Positions 1 through 5,922 of a stretch of DNA of 5,922 bases are shown here, in pieces (positions within the stretch are counted from its first letter, which is position 1; each line of letters opens with the position of its first letter). Made by a program: the position numbers and the translations under genes. The DNA comes from Bacteroidota bacterium (lineage in GTDB: Bacteria; Bacteroidota; Bacteroidia; Bacteroidales; Prolixibacteraceae): assembly GCA_030706665.1 (NCBI GenBank), contig JAUZOB010000215.1, forward strand, positions 1 to 5,922, written 5' to 3'. The notes below the pieces were generated by a model that saw only the letters and a program-made list of their open reading frames with translations, ran no database searches and had not been told where the DNA came from.

Positions 1-42
1 ATAAAGCATAAAAGAACTGATTCACATTTCAATTCAATATTC

Positions 43-97
43 AAAAGGCTGAAGATTGTAAATGCCCGATTTTGGGACTTACACTCTCCGGCCTTTT
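43..97. other. Long imperfect hairpin (possible bidirectional terminator or small palindromic repeat)
   Basis: Bases 43-61 pair with 79-97: the outer arm AAAAGGC (43-49) matches GCCTTTT (91-97), the middle part pairs with mismatches at 52/88 and 56/84 and one G-T pair, and TGTAA (57-61) pairs with TTACA (79-83). An inner CCC (65-67) pairs with GGG (74-76) around a six-base loop. The stem ends in four T on the plus strand and, by symmetry, four T on the minus strand. It could therefore act as a weak terminator for a gene beyond the left edge, or be a member of a dispersed palindromic repeat family. The pairing is seen directly; the role is inferred. Confidence 0.4.
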
Positions 98-158
98 AAG
101 TAAAATCCTTCTTCCACTCCCCTTTTCTATTCCCGAAATTTCAGACAATGTCTTTTAC

Positions 159-180
159 TGAAGAAGGAAGTTCTTCTTCA
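159..180. other. Short inverted repeat
   Basis: TGAAGAAG (159-166) is the exact reverse complement of CTTCTTCA (173-180), with GAAGTT between, giving an 8-base-pair stem. No run of T follows on either strand, so it is not a convincing intrinsic terminator. It lies in gene-free sequence about 60 bases from the larger hairpin. Function is unknown and it may be chance in a purine/pyrimidine-biased stretch. Confidence 0.3.
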
Positions 181-797
181 AATTTAGTGATAAACTAAAA
201 CGGAAATTGAGATGATAGATTGAAATAACCTGCAACACATTGAAGAGGTTCATTTCATGTATTACAATAAGGGCATACAATCAATTATTCCAGATTCGAA
301 ATCCGACTCACAGTACCCCGTTTTAAGCCCATTCTCCACATCCTTCCACCCCAACACACAAACTTTCGCATCTCACTCTTCACTGTCAAATCCCCTCTCC
401 AAAAGCCCTCAGATCAGATTATGCATTCTTCGAACTTGTATGTTATTTTTATTGGGATGCATCTCCGAATTCACAGCCATAAGATTAACCGGAAGAACTC
501 ACAATAATTCCGATGGGAATCAAACAATTTCCAGCCTTACACTCATCAAAAGGTTGTCCATGCAGAATTTATCAGACAATCCAGTAATTTCTGGTTCACC
601 TAACAGAAGAAATTAATTTGTACAGGAAATCGATGCATTATCAAAGAGAATTTCACATCAGATAAAGGACTGAGAGCCCATCTGGATATTTATGCAAGAT
701 TGAAAAGACATAAAAACTATACGATCTAAATCTCTAGTCTTTTAATCAACTTCTCCGACTAAATTATAACCTGACCGCAAATTCTTAATCCGGATGT

Positions 798-831
798 AAA
801 AAAGGGCTGTCCCAGATGGAACAGCCCTTTT
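798..831 (-). terminator. Intrinsic terminator of the sdhCAB operon
   Basis: On the minus strand, AAAAGGGCTGT (831-821) pairs perfectly with ACAGCCCTTTT (810-800). The stem extends inward by TCC/GGG, including one G-T pair, to leave an ATCT tetraloop, about 14 pairs in all. A run of six T (803-798) follows. It begins about 20 bases past the stop codon of the iron-sulfur subunit gene, where the operon should end. On the plus strand the same stem is followed by only four T, so it may also weakly stop transcription entering from the left. Confidence 0.9.
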
Positions 832-850
832 AAGTATATTCTCTCGTAAA

Positions 851-1612
851 TTACTCAACAATAGTAGCTACTACATATTCACGGTTCAAACGAGCGATGT
901 TTGAAATAGAGATTGATTTAGGACACTCAGCTTCACAAGCACCGGTATTGGTACAACCACCGAATCCTAGTTCATCCATTTTGTTAATCATATTCAACAC
1001 ACGACGTTTAGCTTCAACACGTCCCTGTGGCAATTTAGCAAGGTGAGAAACCTTTGCAGAGACGAATAACATAGCCGAAGAATTCTTACAAGCAGCAACA
1101 CAAGCACCGCAACCAATACAAGCAGCAGCATCCATTGCCTCTTCTGCATCATCAGTACCGATCGGAATCGCATTTCCGTCAGGAACAGGACCTGTATTTA
1201 CAGAGATGAATCCACCAGCCTGAAGAATCTTATCGAAAGCAGAACGGTCAACCATAAGGTCTTTGATTACAGGGAAGGCCCCTGAACGCCATGGTTCGAT
1301 AGTAATCGTTGCACCTTCGTCGAATTTCCGCATATGCAACTGACAAGTTGTTACTTCAGTGTCTGGTCCGTGTGGATGGCCATTAACATACAAACTGCAC
1401 ATACCGCAGATACCTTCGCGACAGTCGTGATCAAATGCAATGGGGTCTTTCCCTTCACGAATCAGCTTATCGTTCAAAATATCCAGCATTTCAAGGAATG
1501 AACTTCCCTGAGAGATATTCTCCACTTCATAAGTTTCGAATTTCCCTTTGTCACTGGGGCTGTTCTGCCTCCAGGCCTTTACGTATATTTTATTTAAAAT
1601 TTTATCTGCCAT
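851..1612 (-). CDS. sdhB: Succinate dehydrogenase/fumarate reductase iron-sulfur subunit
   Basis: This is the electron-transfer subunit of respiratory complex II or its fumarate reductase counterpart. It carries electrons between the FAD of SdhA and the hemes and quinone site of SdhC, on the cytoplasmic face of the inner membrane. The 253 residues have the usual two domains. An N-terminal ferredoxin-like domain has [2Fe-2S] ligands Cys64, Cys69, Cys72 and Cys90, in DCREGICGMC followed by VTTC. A C-terminal helical domain has CIGCGACVAAC (165-175) plus Cys220, Cys226 and Cys230. By analogy with E. coli SdhB, Cys165/168/171/230 would hold [4Fe-4S] and Cys175/220/226 [3Fe-4S]. Lys, not Pro, follows Cys175, unlike E. 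coli SdhB. All cluster cysteines are present, so it should be functional. It is the last gene of the operon, 27 bases after sdhA, with a weak purine-rich stretch (GAAAGAA) before its ATG. It could equally be named frdB; sequence does not settle reaction direction. Confidence 0.96.
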   Translation of the reverse strand: MADKILNKIYVKAWRQNSPSDKGKFETYEVENISQGSSFLEMLDILNDKLIREGKDPIAFDHDCREGICGMCSLYVNGHPHGPDTEVTTCQLHMRKFDEGATITIEPWRSGAFPVIKDLMVDRSAFDKILQAGGFISVNTGPVPDGNAIPIGTDDAEEAMDAAACIGCGACVAACKNSSAMLFVSAKVSHLAKLPQGRVEAKRRVLNMINKMDELGFGGCTNTGACEAECPKSISISNIARLNREYVVATIVE

Positions 1613-1639
1613 AATTCTTTCATTTTGAATTTGCCGGAC

Positions 1640-3580
1640 CTACTTATAACTTCTCTGTGTAAGTTTTACATTCTCGAACACAAGTTTATCCTTGTTTAAG
1701 ATTGGCTCGCTATCAGGGCCATTGTATTGCCATGCCGCAGTGTAAGTGAAGTTTTCGTCATCACGTTTAGCTTCACCTTCTTCAGTTGCTGACTCTTCAC
1801 GGAAGTGGCCACCACATGATTCATTACGGTTCAAAGCATCAATTGCCATAAGTTCGCCCAGTTCAAGGAAATCAGCAACACGTCCTGCTTTTTCAAGTTC
1901 AGGGTTTACATTGCTTAGTTCTCCTGGCACATACACATTTTTCCAGAATTCTTCACGAAGTTCCCGAATACCTTGAATTGCTTTTTTCAGACCTTCTGCA
2001 TTACGAGCCATTCCCACATAGTCCCACATAAAGTGACCTAATTTCTTATGGAAGTGGTCAACTGGTTCAGACCCTTTAATGTTAAAGAGTTTTTCCAATT
2101 TAGCAGAAACTTCTTTTTCAGCAGCATCAAATTCAGGTGCTTTGGTATCAATCTTCGGAACCATAATTTCGTTTGCCAAGTAATCACCGATGGTGTAAGG
2201 CAATACGAAGTAACCATCAGCAAGACCCTGCATCAAAGCAGAAGCTCCCAAACGGTTAGCACCGTGATCTGAGAAGTTTGCTTCTCCGATTGCATACAAT
2301 CCGGGAATATTGGTCATCAAATTATAATCAACCCACAATCCACCCATAGTATAATGGATCGCCGGATAAATCATCATTGGCTGTTTGTATGGATCGGTAT
2401 CGGTAATCTTTTCATACATCTGGAAGAGGTTACCATATCGTTTTTCGATTGTATCTCTACCCAAACGTTCAATAGCATATTTAAAATCAAGGAATACAGC
2501 TTTACCTGTATTGTTTACTCCGAATCCTTCGTCACAACGTTCTTTGGCAGCACGTGAAGCAACGTCACGCGGAACAAGGTTTCCGTAAGAAGGATATCTT
2601 CTTTCCAGGTAGAAATCGCGATCCTCATCAGCAATATCATTCGGTCCGATAAGACCTTTCTGGAGTTTCTCAGCATCCTCTTTCTTCTTAGGAGTCCAAA
2701 CACGACCGTCATTACGCAGAGATTCTGACATCAAAGTCAGTTTAGACTGCTGGTCACCATGAACCGGAATACAAGTAGGGTGAATCTGAACGAAACAAGG
2801 ATTAGCAAAACATGCACCTTTTTTATAAGCCACCCATGAAGCCGATGCATTACAACCCATAGCATTGGTTGAAAGGAAGAATACGTTTCCGTAACCACCT
2901 GAAGCAATAACGACAGCGTGAGCTCCGAAACGTTTAATTTCACCAGTCACCATATCACGGGCAATGATACCGCGAGCTTTACCATCGATGATTACAAGGT
3001 CAAGCATTTCATGGCGGTTATACATTTTGATCTGCCCTTTGGCAATCTGACGGTTCATAGATGCATAACATCCCAGCAACAACTGCTGACCGGTCTGACC
3101 ACGGGCATAGAAAGTACGACTTACAAGTACGCCACCGAAAGAACGGTTCGAAAGTGTTCCGCCGTATTCACGAGCGAAAGGCACACCTTGTGAAACGCAC
3201 TGGTCAATAATATTAGGAGAGACTTCAGCCAAACGATAAACATTTGCTTCACGTGCACGATAGTCTCCACCTTTGATGGTATCATAAAAAAGACGGAAAA
3301 CCGAGTCATTATCGTTCTGGTAGTTCTTAGCAGCATTGATACCACCCTGAGCAGCGATAGAGTGAGCTCTACGCGGGCTATCCTGGTAGCAAAATGCATG
3401 CACATTGTAACCCAGCTCAGCAAGAGAAGCTGCAGCAGAACCACCGGCAAGACCGGTCCCGATTACAATAACGTCCAATTTTCTCTTATTGGCAGGGCTC
3501 ACCACCTTGATGGCTGCTTTATGCCTGTTCCATTTCTCAGCAAGAGGGCCTTCAGGTATCTTAGAATTCAAAATGCTCAT
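1640..3580 (-). CDS. sdhA: Succinate dehydrogenase/fumarate reductase flavoprotein subunit
   Basis: This is the catalytic subunit, interconverting succinate and fumarate at a covalently bound FAD on the cytoplasmic side of the membrane. The 646 residues match the long SdhA form usual in Bacteroidota. The FAD-binding Rossmann motif GTGLAGG is at 41-47. His73, in RAHSIAAQGG, is the expected covalent 8-alpha-histidyl-FAD site. The dicarboxylate site is complete: His267 and Thr269 in QIHPT, Arg338 in VPRDV (the proton-shuttle arginine), His409 in AIHYTMGG, and Arg443 in HGANRLGAS. The C-terminal capping/helical domain ends with the usual tail (NESCGGHFREE at 586-596, then a Trp617-containing strand). 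Start choice: the ATG lies 17 bases after the sdhC stop and gives the N-terminus expected for the family; no clear Shine-Dalgarno is present, as is normal in Bacteroidota. Nothing is missing or truncated. frdA is the equally valid name if the enzyme runs as fumarate reductase. Confidence 0.97.
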   Translation of the reverse strand: MSILNSKIPEGPLAEKWNRHKAAIKVVSPANKRKLDVIVIGTGLAGGSAAASLAELGYNVHAFCYQDSPRRAHSIAAQGGINAAKNYQNDNDSVFRLFYDTIKGGDYRAREANVYRLAEVSPNIIDQCVSQGVPFAREYGGTLSNRSFGGVLVSRTFYARGQTGQQLLLGCYASMNRQIAKGQIKMYNRHEMLDLVIIDGKARGIIARDMVTGEIKRFGAHAVVIASGGYGNVFFLSTNAMGCNASASWVAYKKGACFANPCFVQIHPTCIPVHGDQQSKLTLMSESLRNDGRVWTPKKKEDAEKLQKGLIGPNDIADEDRDFYLERRYPSYGNLVPRDVASRAAKERCDEGFGVNNTGKAVFLDFKYAIERLGRDTIEKRYGNLFQMYEKITDTDPYKQPMMIYPAIHYTMGGLWVDYNLMTNIPGLYAIGEANFSDHGANRLGASALMQGLADGYFVLPYTIGDYLANEIMVPKIDTKAPEFDAAEKEVSAKLEKLFNIKGSEPVDHFHKKLGHFMWDYVGMARNAEGLKKAIQGIRELREEFWKNVYVPGELSNVNPELEKAGRVADFLELGELMAIDALNRNESCGGHFREESATEEGEAKRDDENFTYTAAWQYNGPDSEPILNKDKLVFENVKLTQRSYK

Positions 3581-3597
3581 AATTCAACAATTAAAAT

Positions 3598-4296
3598 TTA
3601 CTTTGAAAAACCTAACATGAAATACAACGGGATTACCGAATAGCCAACAGCAATAATTATGGCGTAAGCAATTGCAATAATTCCCAATCTGCTTTTCCAA
3701 ATTTTGTTGTTTAAACCAATTGTCTGGAAAGCTGACCAGAACCCGTGAGTAAGGTGTAAACCCAGCAGAACTGCACCAACGATGTAAATAATGCAGTACA
3801 AAGAGCTGTTAATAAACAGTGTTGATACAAGAGCATAAGCATTCTCCATTTTAACCAGAGAGCCGGCTTGCATTACTTCAACTTCTCCCAACGAAGCAGA
3901 ATTGAACTTAATCTTCAGGAAAAAGTTCATCAAGTGAATTACTAAGAACACCAATACTAATGATCCGAGGATCAGCATGTTCTTCGAAGCCCAGGATGTG
4001 GTCTTGGATTTATTCCCCACATTATAGCTGATCGGTCTTGCCTTCATGTTCTGAAGGGTAACGATGAACGACCAGATAATATGAACGAAAAATCCGAGAG
4101 CCAGAACGGGCTCCATAACTTTGATTAACGGATTGGTGGCCATAAAGTGTGCGGCCATGTTAAACAAGTCACCACTGTTGTCAAAAATCAACAAGATGTT
4201 GAGACACAAGTGGACTGCTACAAATATCACGAGGAATAGTCCTGTGACACTCATCAGAATCTTTCTTCCGATAGAAGCGCTTAAAAATTTGCTCAT
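3598..4296 (-). CDS. sdhC: Succinate dehydrogenase/fumarate reductase cytochrome b subunit (b558 family)
   Basis: This is the membrane anchor that passes electrons between the iron-sulfur subunit and the quinone pool, probably menaquinone. I start it at MSKFLSASIGRK, giving 232 residues. The frame stays open for 46 more codons to an ATG at 4434, but a consensus promoter (4347-4378) lies inside that extension, whose translation does not look like this family. Five transmembrane helices are visible at about 12-35, 62-84, 107-128, 160-185 and 205-226, typical of single-polypeptide B-type anchors as in Wolinella FrdC and Bacillus SdhC. Heme ligand candidates are His29, His72, His121 and His181 (or His184, in LHLTHGFWSAFQ), enough for two hemes b. 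A GGGAAG stretch (4300-4305) sits only three bases before the ATG, too close to be a good ribosome binding site. First gene of the operon. frdC is an alternative name. Confidence 0.94.
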   Translation of the reverse strand: MSKFLSASIGRKILMSVTGLFLVIFVAVHLCLNILLIFDNSGDLFNMAAHFMATNPLIKVMEPVLALGFFVHIIWSFIVTLQNMKARPISYNVGNKSKTTSWASKNMLILGSLVLVFLVIHLMNFFLKIKFNSASLGEVEVMQAGSLVKMENAYALVSTLFINSSLYCIIYIVGAVLLGLHLTHGFWSAFQTIGLNNKIWKSRLGIIAIAYAIIIAVGYSVIPLYFMLGFSK

Positions 4297-4346
4297 AAGC
4301 TTCCCATTTTGTTTATCAAAAAATGCAGAATTCTTTAATTTTCCCA

Positions 4347-4378
4347 CAAAAGTAGATTCTAAGGTTAACACAAGCAAA
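4347..4378 (-). promoter_or_regulatory. Bacteroidota-type promoter of the sdhCAB operon
   Basis: On the minus strand TTTG (4378-4375) is followed after exactly 20 bases by TACTTTTG (4354-4347). This matches the -33 TTTG and -7 TAnnTTTG elements known for the primary sigma factor of Bacteroidota, with the right spacing. A run of eight T overlaps the -33 element. Transcription would start near 4340, giving a leader of about 45 bases before the ATG at 4296. This makes sdhCAB independently transcribed from the transporter upstream, although read-through from that gene is also possible because no good minus-strand terminator lies between them. Confidence 0.75.
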
Positions 4379-4404
4379 AAAAAGGTACAATTTATACTCT
4401 TTCT

Positions 4405-4426
4405 ATGGTTGAAATAACCATTTTTT
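4405..4426 (+). terminator. Weak terminator-like hairpin on the strand opposite the genes
   Basis: On the plus strand ATGGTT (4405-4410) pairs with AACCAT (4416-4421) around GAAAT, and T continues to 4426. This has the shape of a small intrinsic terminator for rightward transcription, yet both flanking genes run leftward. On the minus strand the hairpin is not directly followed by T, so it does not look like the end of the transporter transcript. The stem is short and AT-rich, so it may be chance. Confidence 0.25.
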
Positions 4427-4445
4427 AAACCCATTATCCACCAAA

Positions 4446-5765
4446 TCAGCCCAGAAACAAGGCACTCAGGATAAATCCAGCCCCTACAGAAAAAATTGTG
4501 GCTACCAATCCCGGGATCATAAAACTATGATTAAGAACATAACGTCCAATTCGAGTCGTCCCAGTTCGGTCAAAGTTTATCGCTGCAACAATCGTAGGAT
4601 AATTCGGAATAAAGAAATAGCCGTTGACTGCCGGAAACATCGCAATCATTGAAGCCGCAGGTAATCCTAATGTTATTGCCAAAGGCATCAAAGCTCTTAC
4701 GGTCGCAGCCTGACTATAAAGCAACACCGACATAAAGAATAGGGCAATCGCAAACAGCCAGGGCATTGCGGTTACCAGGTTCTGTATGCCTCCGCTAAGA
4801 AACGCCTTATTCCCGGCAAAGAAAGTATCGCCCATCCATGCGATTCCGAATATCGCAATCACAGCCTGTATCCCGGCAAGGAACACTGATCCGGATATCA
4901 ATGAATTCATCTTTGGGCGACATATCAAAATAATCAGTGCCGCCACACATAACATGACAATTTCAATCACCTCCGGCATTCCCATTTTCACTTTAACACC
5001 CTCGACAACCCATTCAGGTCTTAAAAAAGGAAAGGATCCGAACGAGACCACAGCAAAAGCACCCATGATAAAAAGCAGAACTGAGATTTTTGCTTTTGAT
5101 GGAATATCGGCAACACTCTTTGAATGATCGGATGGTTTTAATAATCCGTCTTTCAATCGTTGTAAATATTCAGGATCATCAACCAGATTCTTTCCCATAT
5201 GGTTTGCAAAAAAGGCTGCGATAGTCACCCCGATCAAAGTTGACGGGATACATATCATCAGGATATTTGGCAGCGTAATCCCCATAGGAGTCAACAATGC
5301 GAGAATCGCTGCAGTTGCAGCCGACATGGGACTTGCTGTAATTGCCTGTTGAGAAGCAATCACAGAAATTGACAAAGGACGCTCGGGCCTCACTTTCGTT
5401 TCAGTAGCCACTTCTGCAATTACAGGCAAAATAGAATATGCCACATGCCCGGTTCCAGCCACAAAAGTAAAAAGATAAGTCACCAAAGGACCGTAATAAG
5501 TAATTCGCGAAGGATGTCTCCGTAATATTTTTTCTGCAAGAAGTACCAGATAATCAAGTCCAAGAGCTGCCTGCATTGCTCCGGCAGCCGTTACAACAGA
5601 AACAATCATCAACATTACATCAATAGGAGCAGTCGTTGGTTGAAGATGAAACCCGAATGTCAGTATCGCTAATCCTAACGCGCCCATCACCCCTAATCCG
5701 ATCCCTCCTAAACGGGCACCGATAAAAATCGCAAGAAGAACAATAATTAATTCAATCCAGAACAT
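4446..5765 (-). CDS. dcuA: Anaerobic C4-dicarboxylate transporter, Dcu family
   Basis: This inner-membrane carrier of the DcuA/DcuB family typically exchanges external fumarate, malate or aspartate for internal succinate, or takes up C4-dicarboxylates. The 439 residues match the usual family length and are almost entirely hydrophobic, with roughly ten or more membrane spans and a hydrophilic loop near 190-225. The N-terminus ELIIVLLAIFIGARLGGIG (5-23) closely resembles E. coli DcuA and supports this start. Other family-like segments are GTGH (104-107), ITASP (142-146), IPSTL (173-177), GIAWMGDTF (307-315), YSQAAT (350-355), FDRTGTTRIGR (398-408) and NHSFMIPG (412-419). Compared from memory, the DDPEYLQRL loop and YSQAAT favour DcuA, whereas HLQP, GTGHVAYSILP and NHSF resemble DcuB. 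The dcuA symbol is therefore a best fit, not proof of subtype. It is co-directional with sdhCAB and 149 bases upstream, suggesting a shared role in fumarate/succinate metabolism. A poor promoter-like match (TTTG at 5858-5855, 22 bases, TATCTTCC at 5832-5825) lies upstream. Confidence 0.92.
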   Translation of the reverse strand: MFWIELIIVLLAIFIGARLGGIGLGVMGALGLAILTFGFHLQPTTAPIDVMLMIVSVVTAAGAMQAALGLDYLVLLAEKILRRHPSRITYYGPLVTYLFTFVAGTGHVAYSILPVIAEVATETKVRPERPLSISVIASQQAITASPMSAATAAILALLTPMGITLPNILMICIPSTLIGVTIAAFFANHMGKNLVDDPEYLQRLKDGLLKPSDHSKSVADIPSKAKISVLLFIMGAFAVVSFGSFPFLRPEWVVEGVKVKMGMPEVIEIVMLCVAALIILICRPKMNSLISGSVFLAGIQAVIAIFGIAWMGDTFFAGNKAFLSGGIQNLVTAMPWLFAIALFFMSVLLYSQAATVRALMPLAITLGLPAASMIAMFPAVNGYFFIPNYPTIVAAINFDRTGTTRIGRYVLNHSFMIPGLVATIFSVGAGFILSALFLG

Positions 5766-5790
5766 AGAAATAGAACTTCAGTATACTAAT

Positions 5791-5824
5791 AATCAATTGA
5801 TTTTAAGATCGACTTTTAAAGTCG
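5791..5824. promoter_or_regulatory. Two palindromes upstream of the C4-dicarboxylate transporter gene (possible operators)
   Basis: AATCAATTGATT (5791-5802) is a perfect 12-base palindrome. CGACTTT (5810-5816) and AAAGTCG (5818-5824) form a second one with 7-base arms around a single base. They lie 26 to 59 bases before the transporter start codon, where repressor or activator sites are common. Neither is followed by a T run on the minus strand, so a terminator is unlikely. The palindromes are seen directly; regulator binding is a guess, and AT-rich palindromes of this size can arise by chance. Confidence 0.3.
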
Positions 5825-5922
5825 GGAAGATAGATATTTTTTTGCTTCTCCTTGCAAATACAACAAGAAAGCAATATTCACTATAGAAACAGAAACGGAT
5901 TAGAGAGATTTTCCATGAGTCC

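Larger units (their letters stand above)
1..797. other. Gene-free region downstream of the sdhCAB operon
   Basis: I can support no gene in these bases. An imperfect hairpin (43-97) and a smaller one (159-180) are described separately. A plus-strand open frame of 119 codons (257-616) is Ser/Thr/Pro-rich with no family I recognise. It lies over a stretch with very few G on the plus strand, which by itself removes TAG and TGA stops, so I treat it as chance. On the minus strand, short overlapping open stretches (about 262-420 and 140-190) look faintly protein-like but are cut by stops, so at most they are remnants of a decayed gene. I saw no Bacteroidota-type promoter (TAnnTTTG) on either strand here. 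Bases 617-797 appear featureless up to the operon terminator. Confidence 0.6.

Noticed and set aside
220..230. 11-base sequence TTGAAATAACC also present at 4409-4419
   Set aside because: One shared 11-mer is expected by chance among the millions of position pairs in this window; flanks do not match.
257..616. Plus-strand open frame of 119 codons with an AGAGG-like stretch eight bases before its ATG
   Set aside because: Ser/Thr/Pro-rich, no recognisable domain, no promoter seen, and its openness is explained by the lack of G on this strand.
3121..3450. Minus-strand 109-codon frame and several other frames of 60-113 codons on both strands between 1746 and 5127
   Set aside because: They lie wholly inside sdhA, sdhC or the transporter gene in other frames and show no family resemblance.
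4297..4434. 46-codon N-terminal extension of the cytochrome b gene
   Set aside because: It contains the operon promoter and does not resemble the family N-terminus; the ATG at 4296 is preferred.
5825..5858. Promoter-like TTTG-N22-TATCTTCC before the transporter gene
   Set aside because: Two mismatches in the -7 element and slightly long spacing; mentioned with the gene but too weak to list alone.
5915..5922. ATG near the right edge that might begin a plus-strand gene
   Set aside because: Only eight bases remain in the window, so coding potential cannot be judged.
1..5922. Mobile elements, CRISPR arrays, tRNA or rRNA genes, or a defence system
   Set aside because: No transposase or integrase, spaced direct repeats, RNA gene or defence-type protein was seen; the genes are core respiratory metabolism.

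Overview
The window looks like a chromosomal piece of a Bacteroidota genome, most likely order Bacteroidales or Marinilabiliales. Three things point there. The gene order is succinate dehydrogenase/fumarate reductase C-A-B, with a single-polypeptide, five-helix cytochrome b. The promoter in front of the operon fits the Bacteroidota consensus (TTTG, 20 bases, TAnnTTTG). Start codons lack good Shine-Dalgarno sequences. Genus-level placement is not possible from the sequence alone.

All four confident genes lie on the minus strand, so the locus reads from right to left. It starts with a Dcu-family C4-dicarboxylate transporter (5765 to 4446). A 149-base gap follows, holding a consensus promoter and a short leader. 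Then comes the tightly packed sdhC/frdC (4296 to 3598), sdhA/frdA (3580 to 1640) and sdhB/frdB (1612 to 851), with gaps of 17 and 27 bases. A strong intrinsic terminator at 798-831 closes the operon. Bases 1-797 hold no gene I can support. They contain a long imperfect hairpin (43-97), a shorter hairpin (159-180) and a strikingly G-poor plus strand (about 318-420). The right edge (5766-5922) is the upstream region of the transporter gene and carries two palindromes.

The genes form a coherent unit of C4-dicarboxylate metabolism. The transporter would move fumarate, malate, aspartate or succinate across the inner membrane. The SdhCAB/FrdCAB complex interconverts succinate and fumarate, coupled to the quinone pool through a predicted diheme membrane anchor. 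The direction in the cell (succinate oxidation or fumarate respiration) cannot be read from sequence. The transporter neighbour and the B-type anchor fit menaquinone-linked fumarate reduction with succinate export, but this is inference.

I found no mobile element, CRISPR array, RNA gene or clearly new system. The points most worth a second look are the corrected start of the cytochrome b gene (supported by the promoter), the apparent lack of an E-pathway glutamate in that subunit, the palindromes before the transporter, and the structured, gene-free left 0.8 kb.
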